Assembly (NCBI GenBank): GCA_031963415.1
Contig: JASSUI010000001.1
Coordinates: 1,984,001 to 2,048,000 of the forward strand
From: JASSUD01 sp031963415
GTDB lineage: Bacteria; Pseudomonadota; Gammaproteobacteria; Burkholderiales; Burkholderiaceae
DNA: 64,000 bases
Direction: 5' to 3'
The first letter of the stretch is position 1. Every line of letters begins with the position of its first letter. The notes beneath the pieces were generated by a model. That model was not told the origin of the DNA and did no database searches. It was given only the letters and a program-made list of their open reading frames with translations. A program made the position numbers and the translations under genes. Below, in pieces: positions 44,996-54,067 of the stretch.

Positions 44996-46126
44996 TTAGT
45001 GATCAGCGACAACGCGCTGCGTTGGCTCAAAAATATTGCCAGAAGACGCGGTAGGCGAAGCCGTTGGAGGTTGATCGAGATGCAGCATATTGCGTAACTG
45101 CTCAAATATGCGTTCAGGGCTTAGTTCACGTAAGCAATTTAAATGACCTAATGGACATTCACGTTTAAAGCAGGGACTACATTCAAGGTGCAGCCATTCT
45201 ATCTTAGCGGTATCAGAAAGCGGCGGCGTATGGCGCGGATCGCTGGAACCGTATAAGGCAATCAGTGGGCGCCGTAACGCTGCTGAAACGTGCATTAAAC
45301 CTGAATCATTGGTGACTACCACCTGTGTTCGTGCAATTAGGTCACATGCTTCGCCGAGCGTGGTTTGTCCACATAAATTACGAACAAAAGGAGCCTGCTG
45401 CACAATGGCTTGCCCAATAGGTGCTTCTTTCGCTGATCCAAGCACGATAATTTGCGTATAAGGAAAAGCGTGTCTCACTAGTTGAGCCAAAGCGCCAAAA
45501 TGTTCAGCTGGCCAACGTTTGGCGCTGCCATGCTCGGCGCCTGGGCAAAAAGCAATCAGAGGAATACGAGTATCTAACGCTAAGCGATCGAGCAAATTAA
45601 TCGCTTCATTGGGATCAGCTTCAAGATGAGGTGTAGGCAAGCCGGTAGGTTTAGGTGCGCCAGGCGCATACGCAAGTGCTGCGTAGTGCAAAACCATGGG
45701 CGTTCGCTCTTTACTGCGTAGCTTGTGATGGCGTACGTTGAGTAACCCATAACGCTGTTCACCGTGGTAACCAATACGCAGGCGAATGCCAGCTAACCAC
45801 GGAATTAACGCAGATTTGGCTGAGTTGGGTAGCACATATACGCTTTGGTAGCCTATTTCGCGTAAATCATTCGCAAGCTGCCAGCGTTGCCATAAATGTA
45901 GTTTGCGATGGGCAAAGTTAGTTGCATGCACTTTATCAATTTCAGGCATGCGCGCCAGCACAGGCGCTACATGGGCTGGTGCAACTGCATCAATCGCCGT
46001 GCGTGGATGCAGCTTTTTGAGCAGCATGAAAAGAGGCTGTGCCATGATGGCGTCTCCAATCCAATTAGGCGCGATGACAAGCGCACGTGGTTTGGGTTGA
46101 TTGGATTTAGCAGAACGATGGAACAT
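44996..46126 (-). CDS. waaF: ADP-heptose:LPS heptosyltransferase II
   Basis: GT9-family glycosyltransferase (376 residues) that adds the second heptose to the LPS inner core on the cytoplasmic face. It shows the WaaF N-terminus ALVIAPNWIGDAIMAQPL, the central FCPGAEHGSAKRWPAEHF, and the donor-binding TNDSGLMHVSAAL with YGSSDPRHTPP. The C-terminal Cys-rich stretch (LECSPCFKRECPLGHLNC) is normal for WaaF. It implies that the cell still makes a heptose-containing LPS core. Confidence 0.96.
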   Translation of the reverse strand: MFHRSAKSNQPKPRALVIAPNWIGDAIMAQPLFMLLKKLHPRTAIDAVAPAHVAPVLARMPEIDKVHATNFAHRKLHLWQRWQLANDLREIGYQSVYVLPNSAKSALIPWLAGIRLRIGYHGEQRYGLLNVRHHKLRSKERTPMVLHYAALAYAPGAPKPTGLPTPHLEADPNEAINLLDRLALDTRIPLIAFCPGAEHGSAKRWPAEHFGALAQLVRHAFPYTQIIVLGSAKEAPIGQAIVQQAPFVRNLCGQTTLGEACDLIARTQVVVTNDSGLMHVSAALRRPLIALYGSSDPRHTPPLSDTAKIEWLHLECSPCFKRECPLGHLNCLRELSPERIFEQLRNMLHLDQPPTASPTASSGNIFEPTQRVVADH

Positions 46127-46180
46127 GCGAGGCTGAGTTTTTTTACGATTGCGTTAGGCTTGGATGGTGTTATGCCACGT

Positions 46181-46384
46181 TTAACCAGCGTGGCCACTGA
46201 TCACTTCGCCTTCTTTTAATTGATAGCGCGTACTGCAATATGGGCAACGCGCTTGTCCATGCGTAACATCAATAAAAACGCGTGGATGAGAGCGCCACAG
46301 TGGCATAGAAGGGTTGGGACAAAAAACAGGTAGATCTTTGGCGCTGATTTCAATAAGAGGAAAAGAATTCTCGGCTTGGTTCAT
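46181..46384 (-). CDS. Small zinc-finger domain protein
   Basis: 67-residue protein with a zf-CHCC-like set of ligands: CPNPSMPLWRSHPRVFIDV with Cys and His, then GQARCPYCSTRY. Homologues next to ilvE and waaF are usual in Burkholderia; the fold resembles the zinc subunit of complex I, but function is unknown. It lies 54 bases upstream of waaF. Its normal neighbour ilvE is now displaced by about 3.2 kb of inserted genes. Confidence 0.85.
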   Translation of the reverse strand: MNQAENSFPLIEISAKDLPVFCPNPSMPLWRSHPRVFIDVTHGQARCPYCSTRYQLKEGEVISGHAG

Positions 46385-46439
46385 AGTGAAACTTCTAGGT
46401 GATTTTTGAGTATCTATTTAATAGCTAGCCAGAATGCCT

Positions 46440-46540
46440 TAGGCAAACGCCCAATAAATGGGGAGCAAGATGTGTCGACGCAGACAATGCTGTAGTACGG
46501 CGAGGAGTTATGACGTTGCTCCCGATTTATCCAGCGCCTC
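46440..46540. repeat. Family B palindromic repeat (full length)
   Basis: AATAAATGGGGAGCAA (46453) and TTGCTCCCGATTTATCC (46517-46533) are inverted arms around CAGACAATGCTGTAGTACGG. Partial copies are at 2997-3041 and 39589-39670. It lies at the left border of the inserted LRR/adhesin pair. Confidence 0.65.
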
Positions 46541-46619
46541 TTAAATAGAAGCTAACCATAACAAAGCGTTGCCATAACAGCAAGTAAGCCCTTTGCAATA
46601 TTGCAAAAATTTTCTTTTC

Positions 46620-47762
46620 CTATTTTAGGTTTAATCCTTTAACGACCCCTACTTTTTCTTGATTGAATTGCTTTAATTTTTTCCAGTTCTCAGACTCAAT
46701 TCCTTTGCAGCCAGCAATACTTACGCTCTTCAGTTCATGTAATTTTTGTAAAACAGACACAAAATTGCCCTTGAGATTTTTACAAGTGCAAAGGATTAGT
46801 TCTTGTAGATTGGGGCACTTTGCGAGTACAGCGATGAGGCTCTTATCGACGAGATTGAAGCACCCCGAAAAATCTAATATCGCTAATTTTTCTAGATTCT
46901 GCAGATGGAGCAGAAAACCGTCTGTAATCTCCTCGCAGCTGACAAATTTTAATTCACGTAGGTTTATAAATTTTGCAAGGATAGCGGCGAGCTGCTCGTT
47001 AACCCGGTCTATAAAAGTGAGATCCAATGTGATTAGCTTTTCTGGAGCGGGCAGAAGACTTAAAAAATCGCAAACGGAACCTCTGTAATTTGCGAGATTT
47101 AATTCCCGCAGGTCTTGGAATCTTTTGAGCACAGCGGTATGACTCCCCTCAATAAGATTGGCACAGCCCGAGAGATTTAATACCGTTATCTTTTCTGGAT
47201 TAGTGAGGTACCTTATAAAGTCACCGGTGAGACTTATACAGTGTGCAAGATTTAATTCTTGCAAGTATTGACAAGTTGAGAGCCATGCAAGGTTTTTGTC
47301 GGTAACGTCAGAACGGTAGCTAAAATCTAGGCTTACGATTCGACGCTTAGACAGTATCTCTGCCAAATCCTCTGTAAACTCAAAATCTGCGTCGAATTCG
47401 AGGTATAGACTTTCTGTTGACCCAAATAACTTGAGCGCCTCTCTTAATTGTCTGCTGTCATACGCTTTTATATGACTAACCGTGTCATCGACCGCTGCCT
47501 TGAAGGGTTTAGCTGCTAGTCGTGCGTTTTTCTTATCTTCTCCATCAAGGGAGGAGAAAATTCTTTTTGATATCTCTGGAATTTTTAGGAGTCTTTCTAC
47601 GAAAAAATTTTCGATTGATGGTGAATGGGGTAAAGCATCTTCTGCGTTCTTCCTCAATATCATCTGCGCTGAATCGTCATTATTTTTTCTTATATTGTTA
47701 GGCCCGTTTTGGGCAGGGGTATTTACTCTAAAAACGGTACGGTAAAAATTATTAATAATCAT
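46620..47762 (-). CDS. F-box-like leucine-rich repeat protein
   Basis: 380 residues without a signal peptide. Residues 58-95 (LLKIPEISKRIFSSLDGED, then KKNARLAAKPFKAAVDD) fit the F-box pattern L-P-x-E-I-x3-I-F-x2-L-x4-D. Residues 120-375 are Cys-type leucine-rich repeats of the RNI/FBXL kind (LQELNLAHCISLTGDF; LAILDFSGCFNLVDKSL; LQELILCTCKNLKG). This is the layout of eukaryotic FBXL proteins and of bacterial GALA-type effectors, which recruit host SKP1 to E3 ubiquitin ligases. A host-directed effector is the likely role, by inference. It is inserted between the zinc-finger and ilvE genes, divergent from the autotransporter gene. Confidence 0.75.
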   Translation of the reverse strand: MIINNFYRTVFRVNTPAQNGPNNIRKNNDDSAQMILRKNAEDALPHSPSIENFFVERLLKIPEISKRIFSSLDGEDKKNARLAAKPFKAAVDDTVSHIKAYDSRQLREALKLFGSTESLYLEFDADFEFTEDLAEILSKRRIVSLDFSYRSDVTDKNLAWLSTCQYLQELNLAHCISLTGDFIRYLTNPEKITVLNLSGCANLIEGSHTAVLKRFQDLRELNLANYRGSVCDFLSLLPAPEKLITLDLTFIDRVNEQLAAILAKFINLRELKFVSCEEITDGFLLHLQNLEKLAILDFSGCFNLVDKSLIAVLAKCPNLQELILCTCKNLKGNFVSVLQKLHELKSVSIAGCKGIESENWKKLKQFNQEKVGVVKGLNLK

Positions 47763-48046
47763 TTTTTATTTGATGGAAACAGAGAATTTTTTTGGAAATT
47801 AAATGCTCATCTGAAACTGAGTCTGCATCACTAATTATTTAAAAAATCATTTTAAATAAAAATTTATCTTTAATGATGTTTTCCCTGTCAATAGTTGGGT
47901 GAGGAATATTAAATTAGAAATATCTATTAATTAATTAATTGATAAGGATATGTAAAAATGATAATTTTCTGCTTCCCATAAAAAAATTTGTCTTCTTCTG
48001 GAATTGGTATAGGATGACCAATCTTTTATTTTGCTTCGGAGGCTGT

Positions 48047-49429
48047 ATGTTGACTCATGGCTTGCTCCTTCAAACTAATCTTTTGCAACGGCAGGTTGGT
48101 GTAAAGGCGTCTTTTACGAAATCTGTACTTTTGTCATTGGGTCGCTTATTTCTTTTCTTTTCAATGGCCTGTTTAGGTATCGTGACAATTGCCGAAGTGC
48201 GAGCAGAAGATAAAGATCAAGAGGAGATCTCGGAAGTAGAGAGTGAGGGACGCAGATGCAGTTGGATGCACATATTCCCGGCTAGACCTTCATCTGCGCA
48301 ATCATCGTATTCTGCTCAGCAGGAGCCGGGCGATCTAAATAGCATACGGCGGGAGATGCGAGAAATTGGTAATCAACTATTGGACGTTAATCTAGAAGAA
48401 ATGTCTCCGTTAGTTAGCAGACTGCATGAGATAAGGGAAAGAGAGCAATTGTTCCATCAATTAACTCAACAAGAGGAGCATCTTCGGACTGCGGTATTGA
48501 CTACTGATCTGAGTGATATGGCCTCGTTAGTAGAAAGATTGCACGAGGTGCGCGAGCAAAGGCAGTTGCTGCTGTCTAACCAAACTGCAGCGAATACGAA
48601 TATAAATACACATGCAGAACCTAGCATCATCACAACGCTTGGGAGTGGAGATGGAAACGCTCACCTCGCTCTATCAATACCCGCAGCGCCTATTCCAAAC
48701 TACGCTTCATTAACGTCTGAAGTGAATCAGCAAGCTATACCTGCGGAAGGGATGGAGTTTATATTTCCAACCATATCGCTTGAATCCTCAACAACATCGG
48801 CTAGCTATCATTCTGAGGCTGAAACGGAGAGCCTTGCTGACGATGAATCTTATATATCTGATGCAAGTACGATTGAGTACCCAAGACAGACGAGACAAGC
48901 GGAAGAAAAAACGTCTCTAAATAAGCCGCAAGTCCATGCGGCAACACACATAGGCCAGAATAATGAGCAGCGCAAACAAGTGAATGAGGTGCACGCTGTA
49001 ACGCCTCATCCAGCAAAGGAAGTCAAAGATATGAATGCTAATGGCCCCATTAGAGCTTCAAATGTTGCGCTGGGGATTATCTCGCCTACGAGCACCGATG
49101 CAGTAAATAGTGCGCAACTTTTCAGTAGCTTAGTTGCATCGAAGCAATATACCGATCAGCGAATGTCAGAAGTTCAGCAACATATCAATCAAGTTGCGCG
49201 CAATGCTTATGGAGCAGTTGCCGCAGCGATGGCAATGCCCAATCAGACGCCGCAGCAAAGTGGAAATACGGTTATCGCGGTTGGAGGCGCTAATTTTAGA
49301 GGTCAGAGCGCTGTGGGTTTTGGTGTTACTCATCGCTCACGCAATGGCCAATTTCTCTTTCATGGTGCTGCTTCCACAGCCGGTACAGCTGGAACTGGAG
49401 TACGTGTGCAACTCGGGTATGAGTTTTGA
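48047..49429 (+). CDS. Short trimeric autotransporter (YadA-like)
   Basis: 460-residue surface protein. ATG 48047 has GGAGG four bases upstream; the frame is open from 47939. A long signal peptide ends near AEVRA. A coiled-coil stalk follows with two copies of a unit, EMSPLVSRLHEIREREQL and DMASLVERLHEVREQRQL, then a Ser/Thr/Glu-rich region. The last 110 residues are a YadA anchor: head-neck motif NVALGIISPTSTDAVNSAQL, helix, and four beta strands ending GVRVQLGYEF with terminal Phe. No large head domain is present, so the adhesive surface may be the stalk. Divergent from the F-box/LRR gene with a 176-base AT-rich spacer. Confidence 0.88.
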   Translation: MLTHGLLLQTNLLQRQVGVKASFTKSVLLSLGRLFLFFSMACLGIVTIAEVRAEDKDQEEISEVESEGRRCSWMHIFPARPSSAQSSYSAQQEPGDLNSIRREMREIGNQLLDVNLEEMSPLVSRLHEIREREQLFHQLTQQEEHLRTAVLTTDLSDMASLVERLHEVREQRQLLLSNQTAANTNINTHAEPSIITTLGSGDGNAHLALSIPAAPIPNYASLTSEVNQQAIPAEGMEFIFPTISLESSTTSASYHSEAETESLADDESYISDASTIEYPRQTRQAEEKTSLNKPQVHAATHIGQNNEQRKQVNEVHAVTPHPAKEVKDMNANGPIRASNVALGIISPTSTDAVNSAQLFSSLVASKQYTDQRMSEVQQHINQVARNAYGAVAAAMAMPNQTPQQSGNTVIAVGGANFRGQSAVGFGVTHRSRNGQFLFHGAASTAGTAGTGVRVQLGYEF

Positions 49430-49568
49430 TTGAGGTGATGCAGGGGCGATGAGGCTCTACAGATGCTCCATCCTTGTTGCGGCGGAGCATTAATCAAAAA
49501 AGGAAATGCTAATAAGCCTTGGGGCAATGAAGTGTAAGGTTGCTCCAAGACTTAGCGCTAGGCTTGCG

Positions 49569-50489
49569 TTAAATATAAGTTAGCCAATCCGCATACCTGG
49601 AATTTTTCCCCTGCACGATGTCGAAAAATGCCGTTTGCAGCGTTTCGGTGATTAGGCCACGCTGACCATTGCCAATTGGGCGATTATCAAGCTCACGAAT
49701 CGGCGTAACTTCTGCTGCAGTGCCGGTGAAAAAGGCTTCATCCGCGCAATACATTTCATCCCGTGTAATACGCTTTTCAATGACTGGAATACCGCGCTCA
49801 TCGGCTAAGGTCATGATTGTGTTGCGGGTAATGCCATCTAAACAGCTGGCAAGATCAGGCGTATAAAGCTTACCTTCCTTCACAATAAATACATTCTCGC
49901 CAGAGCCTTCAGAGACATATCCTTCAGTGTCGAGCAGCAATGCTTCATCATAGCCATCGGCCGTAACTTCTTGGTTAGCAAGAATTGAATTGACATACCA
50001 AGCGCTGGCCTTAGCGCGCACTAACGAGACGTTCACGTGGTGACGCTGGAAAGAAGAGGTTTTGACACGTATTCCCTTAGTTAAGCCTTCTTCGCCTAAA
50101 TAAGGCCCCCACGGCCACGCTGCAATCGCGACATGAATCTTATTGTTTTTGGCGGAAATACCGAGTTTTTCTGAGCCTACCCAAGCAATAGGACGCATAT
50201 AGGCTGTTTCGAGCTGGTTAATGCGTAACACCTCACATTGCGCTTGCTCGATGGTGTCTTTATCAAACGGCATTTGCATTTGCAAAATCTTTGCCGAATT
50301 AAATAGTCGCTGTGTGTGCTCACGCAGGCGGAAAATTGCTGTGCCTGTATCCGTTTGATAAGCCCGCACCCCCTCAAAAACGGCCATGCCATAGTGCAAT
50401 GAGTGGGTAAGTACATGGATATTTGCGTCGCGCCAATCAATTAGCTGGCCATCCATCCAAATTTTGCCGTCACGCTCAGCCATTGACAT
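49569..50489 (-). CDS. ilvE: Branched-chain amino acid aminotransferase
   Basis: PLP fold-type IV transaminase (306 residues) for the last step of Leu, Ile and Val synthesis. The start is fixed by AAGGAG six bases before ATG 50489 (MSMAERDGKIWMDGQLIDW); a 20-codon upstream extension is not used. Family features are HSLHYGMAVFEGVRAY, the region around KASAWYVNS, EALLLDTEGYVSEGSGENVF and FFTGTAAEVTPIRELD. With leuC at the window's end it suggests at least part of the leucine pathway is kept. Confidence 0.96.
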   Translation of the reverse strand: MSMAERDGKIWMDGQLIDWRDANIHVLTHSLHYGMAVFEGVRAYQTDTGTAIFRLREHTQRLFNSAKILQMQMPFDKDTIEQAQCEVLRINQLETAYMRPIAWVGSEKLGISAKNNKIHVAIAAWPWGPYLGEEGLTKGIRVKTSSFQRHHVNVSLVRAKASAWYVNSILANQEVTADGYDEALLLDTEGYVSEGSGENVFIVKEGKLYTPDLASCLDGITRNTIMTLADERGIPVIEKRITRDEMYCADEAFFTGTAAEVTPIRELDNRPIGNGQRGLITETLQTAFFDIVQGKNSRYADWLTYI

Positions 50490-50515
50490 TCTTTTCTCCT
50501 TAAACATTTTAAATA

Positions 50516-50562
50516 AGAGGCCTCTACATGGCGCTGTTACATATGTCATATAGAGGCCCCTA
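50516..50562. repeat. Short family A-like palindrome
   Basis: GGCCTCTA...TAGAGGCC arms around 30 bases lie just upstream of the ilvE ribosome-binding site. The CCTCTACATG/CATATAGAGG layout resembles the ends of the family A elements. It may be a decayed copy or an operator. Confidence 0.4.
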
Positions 50563-50665
50563 AATAATTAGGCGCGTCGATGCGAAACTAAGCCCGCTAT
50601 TATAGATAAGTTAGGCAGCGTTAAATAAATCGAGAGTAGGGAAGGCTGACACTGGTATTAATTAG

Positions 50666-51449
50666 GAGAGTGTTATTCTATAAATAGATTTCTAAAAATT
50701 CACTTCCTCTACTGAAGATGATCAATTGCAAACGCTGCGGGGATAGTAGTGCTGTTGTCAAGAATGGCAAAGTAAGAAACCAACAACGATACTACTGTAA
50801 AAGCTGCGAGTACAACTTTGTTCGGGCAGATAAAAGACAAAACCGAGGCTACCCGGAAGAAGTGAAAGCCCTGGCGGTGATGCTGTATGGGACGATGAAG
50901 TGCAGCTACGGCATGATTGCGCGTTTGCTCAAGACAAGCCGCAGGACGGTCTATATGTGGGTGAAACAAGCGGGTAATCAGCTGCCTGAACCTGCCCTTC
51001 CCGAAAAGATAGAAGCGATTGAGTTTGATGAAATGTGGCATTTTGTGCAGTCTAAAAAAAAACAAATGGTGGATATGGAAAGCCTTAGATCATTCCTCCA
51101 GGAAGTGCATCGCTTGGGTCATCGGTCGTCGCGACGCTCAGACCTTTAGACGACTCTATGACAAAGTTAAACACTTGGGCGCTCACTATTTCACCGATGA
51201 ATGGGATGTGTATCGAAAAGTACTCCCTGCAAAGCAGCACACAATTGGCAAAGCCCATACGACAGCCATTGAGCAAGATAATTCGAATACACGGCATTTT
51301 CTGGCAAGAATGACTCGACGCACTAAGGTCGTTTCAAAGTCTGTGATCATGCTTGATTTATCTTTGCGCATTCAGCATTTCTTGGCTTCACCTGACAATT
51401 ACGCAAATTGGCGGGAAAAATTCTTATCTATCTTTTAGATAACACTCTC
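50666..51449 (+). mobile_element. IS1-family insertion sequence, copy 2
   Basis: 784 bases with GAGAGTGTTAT inverted ends and an 8-base target duplication TTAATTAG (50658-50665 and 51450-51457). Same length as copy 1 at 30209-30992 with scattered substitutions. It is inserted upstream of ilvE, at the edge of a family F palindrome. Confidence 0.93.
50718..51438 (+). CDS. IS1-family transposase, two overlapping frames
   Basis: Same organisation as copy 1: zinc-finger/HTH frame (50718-51149) and catalytic frame (to 51438), overlapping at a run of nine A (51054-51062). The second frame is again in +1. Differences from copy 1 include Gln for Glu at NQLPEP and Lys for Gln at LPAKQHT. Neither frame contains an additional stop, so the copy looks as intact as copy 1. 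Confidence 0.88.
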
Positions 51450-51456
51450 TTAATTA

Positions 51457-51599
51457 GAACTCATTCCATCAATATCTAAAAGGCCGTGGTCAGGGGGCGG
51501 GCGGTGCTCGGAAACCGCGTGTACGTTGAGTACACGCCGGTCCTTCTTCGCTCCAGCCTCCCTCGCTGACGATTTTTTGGCCATTGATGAAACGAGTTC
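51457..51599. repeat. Family F palindromic repeat
   Basis: Outer arms GAACTCATTCCATCAAT (51457) and ATTGATGAAACGAGTTC (51583-51599), with a tip hairpin CCGCGTGTAC/GTACACGCCGG near 51515-51540. The left half matches 40565-40620. The IS1 copy 2 target site abuts it. Bases 51600-51807 contain a 64-codon frame that I do not accept as a gene. Confidence 0.65.
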
Positions 51600-51807
51600 T
51601 AGTACTTATTGTGAGCTGGCATTTTCTTCTTGCCGCTCGCTGTTTATTCAGTGCTATTTTAGAAAATAAGCTGAACTATAAGCCGTTCTTACCTAATAAT
51701 TTTCATCGAATTTTTGTAGAAGCCCGAGCAGAGATATTGATTTTTCCAGAAGGTAATCAAGATATTGCTGCTGCTTAAATGTTGATCAAAGGTCGTTTGA
51801 GCAGCAT

Positions 51808-52365
51808 TTAAGCGCATTCTGCAACTCTCTCATCATCTGTAGAGACAGGAGAAGGATAGGCAGAAATAGAAGAGTTGGCTTTTTTAGATAAGAGAGATAT
51901 CTGTTGCCTGTTTTCTCTTAGCGTAGTTGTATTTTGATCGGCAGCCTCATTGAGTGTGTGAATCTTTTGTTTGAGTGCGCGTAGTTTTTCCATGGTTCGA
52001 GCTTGCGTTTCTTTTATCGCTGCTCTTTTTAACCTAAGTGCGTTTATATGGTCTTCATGCAGATCTTGTACCGTGTTCTGACTGGCTACCTCATTACTGA
52101 TGGGTTTGATAGATTTATTCATCAGGCGCAGCGCCGCTAAGCTAAGGGTAGGGTCTTTTGAAACAAAATTATTTAATAATAATTTGCTCATTTTATGAGA
52201 GGTATTTGGATCCGAGGTATATTTTAGAAAATAATAAGTAGTGATGTGGTAATTATCATCATTTTTTTGCTCGACTTTTTGTTCGAGTGGATTATATTTA
52301 CTATTTGATGAATAATTTTGTATATTATTTGTGGCGTAAATGCCTTTGTTGAAGTAAATTCCCAT
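51808..52365 (-). CDS. Hypothetical helical protein, 185 residues
   Basis: No family recognised. The first 45 residues are Asn/Tyr/Lys-rich and low in complexity. Residues 95-165 form a likely coiled coil (INALRLKRAAIKETQ; MEKLRALKQKIHTLNEA). There is no signal peptide or membrane helix. It stands alone between a palindromic repeat and the pgk spacer, in a stretch where ilvE and pgk would otherwise be close. The AT-rich start region differs from the core genes nearby, hinting at acquired DNA. Effector or orphan; undecided. Confidence 0.55.
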   Translation of the reverse strand: MGIYFNKGIYATNNIQNYSSNSKYNPLEQKVEQKNDDNYHITTYYFLKYTSDPNTSHKMSKLLLNNFVSKDPTLSLAALRLMNKSIKPISNEVASQNTVQDLHEDHINALRLKRAAIKETQARTMEKLRALKQKIHTLNEAADQNTTTLRENRQQISLLSKKANSSISAYPSPVSTDDERVAECA

Positions 52366-52653
52366 GAAACCTGTCCCCTAAATGTCAAGATTATTTTTCT
52401 AGTTTTAATTATTTTTAGATCTAAAACTTTTTATTCTACTAGGGTGATAAGCGGGTAACGAGGAGGGAATTCTTAAAAATGGATTGGTAAAAAGACTAAA
52501 TTAAAAATTCCTTCCCTTAGGAAACGCTTGCCTTCTTTAGCGAAGACTATTTTTGTTTCTGAGCCAACATCGATGGAATACGAAGGAAAGGGCGCGACTC
52601 AGGTAAACTACGCCCTTTACGCATTGATGTAAGGGCAAATTCTGCGATGGTAG

Positions 52654-52770
52654 GGAACCTGTGCAAAATTCCTTAGGCGGCAGAATGGTCCGTTAAGGCC
52701 TCTCTCTTCTATTGGCCTGGGTGTACTAGTAGCAACGGCACGTTTGGCCTATAAGGTTTGCAGAGGCTCC
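52654..52770. repeat. Family A MITE-like element upstream of pgk
   Basis: The right end TGCAGAGGCTCC (complement GGAGCCTCTGCA) and the internal sequence match the element at 1586-1704 on the other strand. The left end is GGAACCTGTGCA. It lies 41 bases before the pgk start and may carry its promoter. The rest of 52366-52653 shows no gene. Confidence 0.55.
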
Positions 52771-52811
52771 TTCATGCGTTTCCGTTTCTTTCCTACTAAA
52801 TTGATTTATCG

Positions 52812-54059
52812 ATGACTAAGGTATTGCGCTTTTCTGATCTGCTAGCTAGTCATGCATTAGCTGGTAAACGTGTGTTAATCCGCGCTGATTTGAATGTTCC
52901 GCTAAATGAGCACGGTGAAATTACCGAGGACACGCGCATTCGCGCTTCGTTGCCAGCGCTAAGTGGAGCATTGGAAGCTGGGGCGGCGGTAATGGTCACC
53001 TCTCATTTGGGACGACCAAAAGAAGGGGAGCTTGGCCCTAAAGAGCAGTTAGCGCCGATTGCTAAGCGACTTGGTGAGCTGCTGGGACGTAATGTGCCAG
53101 TGATACAAAACTGGATTGAAAATGGCGTTCAGGTGGCAGCAGGTGATTTGGTTGTACTGGAGAATTGCCGCGCCAATCATGGCGAGAAGCAAAACTCAGA
53201 GGCATTAGCGCGCAAAATGGCTGCCTTGTGCGATGTGTATGTAAATGACGCGTTTGGCGCAGCACATCGCAAGCACGCGTCGACCTACGGTGTTGCACAA
53301 TATGCACCAATCGCTTGCGCTGGGCCTTTACTAACACAGGAACTGGATGCATTAGCGCGTGCGCTTGAAACACCTAAGCGTCCTTTGGTAGCGATTGTGG
53401 CAGGCTCAAAAGTATCGACGAAACTGACCATCTTAAAATCACTCGCGTCTAAAGTAGATCAATTAATTGTTGGTGGAGGTATCGCTAACACTTTTATGCT
53501 CGCAGCTGGTTTACCTATTGGTCGTTCCCTCGCTGAACTTGCATTAGTGGAAGAAGCCAAAACTATCTTGGCGATCATGCATGCGCGTGGCGCATCAATC
53601 CCATTACCTGTTGATGTAGTCACCGCGAAGGAATGCAGCGCTGAAGCTACCGCGCAAATTAAACAAGCAAACGAAGTGGCAGACGATGATTTGATTTTAG
53701 ATATTGGCCCAGCCACAGCCGAAATGCTTGCAGCAAAGCTTGAGCAGGCCGGTACCATTGTCTGGAATGGGCCGCTTGGTGTGTTTGAGTTAGAACCGTT
53801 TAGCGCTGGCACAAAAAGCTTGGCACAAGCGATTGCTCACTCGCCCGCCTTTTCAATTGCTGGGGGCGGTGACACGTTGGCCGCAATTACTAAGTACCAA
53901 GTGACTTCCGAAATTAGTTATATCTCCACAGGCGGAGGGGCCTTCCTAAGTGTGCTCGAAGGACACACACTGCCAGCTATTGAAGCGCTAGAGAGACGTT
54001 GCGAGCAGCTCGACTCCATATTAAGCAAGGTGGCAGCGCCTCTTACATCAAACTCCTAA
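52812..54059 (+). CDS. pgk: Phosphoglycerate kinase
   Basis: 415-residue glycolytic kinase: 1,3-bisphosphoglycerate plus ADP give 3-phosphoglycerate plus ATP. The N-terminal substrate site (VLIRADLNVPL, TSHLGRPKEGE), the basic-patch segment YVNDAFGAAHRKHAS, and the C-terminal nucleotide site (WNGPLGVFE, SIAGGGDTLAAI, STGGGAFLSVLEG) are all present. It is slightly long because of a Ser/Pro-rich tail of about 15 residues. No clear Shine-Dalgarno precedes the ATG. pyk starts 8 bases after its stop. Confidence 0.97.
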   Translation: MTKVLRFSDLLASHALAGKRVLIRADLNVPLNEHGEITEDTRIRASLPALSGALEAGAAVMVTSHLGRPKEGELGPKEQLAPIAKRLGELLGRNVPVIQNWIENGVQVAAGDLVVLENCRANHGEKQNSEALARKMAALCDVYVNDAFGAAHRKHASTYGVAQYAPIACAGPLLTQELDALARALETPKRPLVAIVAGSKVSTKLTILKSLASKVDQLIVGGGIANTFMLAAGLPIGRSLAELALVEEAKTILAIMHARGASIPLPVDVVTAKECSAEATAQIKQANEVADDDLILDIGPATAEMLAAKLEQAGTIVWNGPLGVFELEPFSAGTKSLAQAIAHSPAFSIAGGGDTLAAITKYQVTSEISYISTGGGAFLSVLEGHTLPAIEALERRCEQLDSILSKVAAPLTSNS

Positions 54060-54067
54060 TTTTGATT

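Noticed and set aside
51584..51778. 64-codon plus-strand ORF starting MMKRVLVLIVSWHFLLAA
   Set aside because: Its start lies in the right arm of a family F palindrome, the rest matches no family I know, and there is no good ribosome-binding site.
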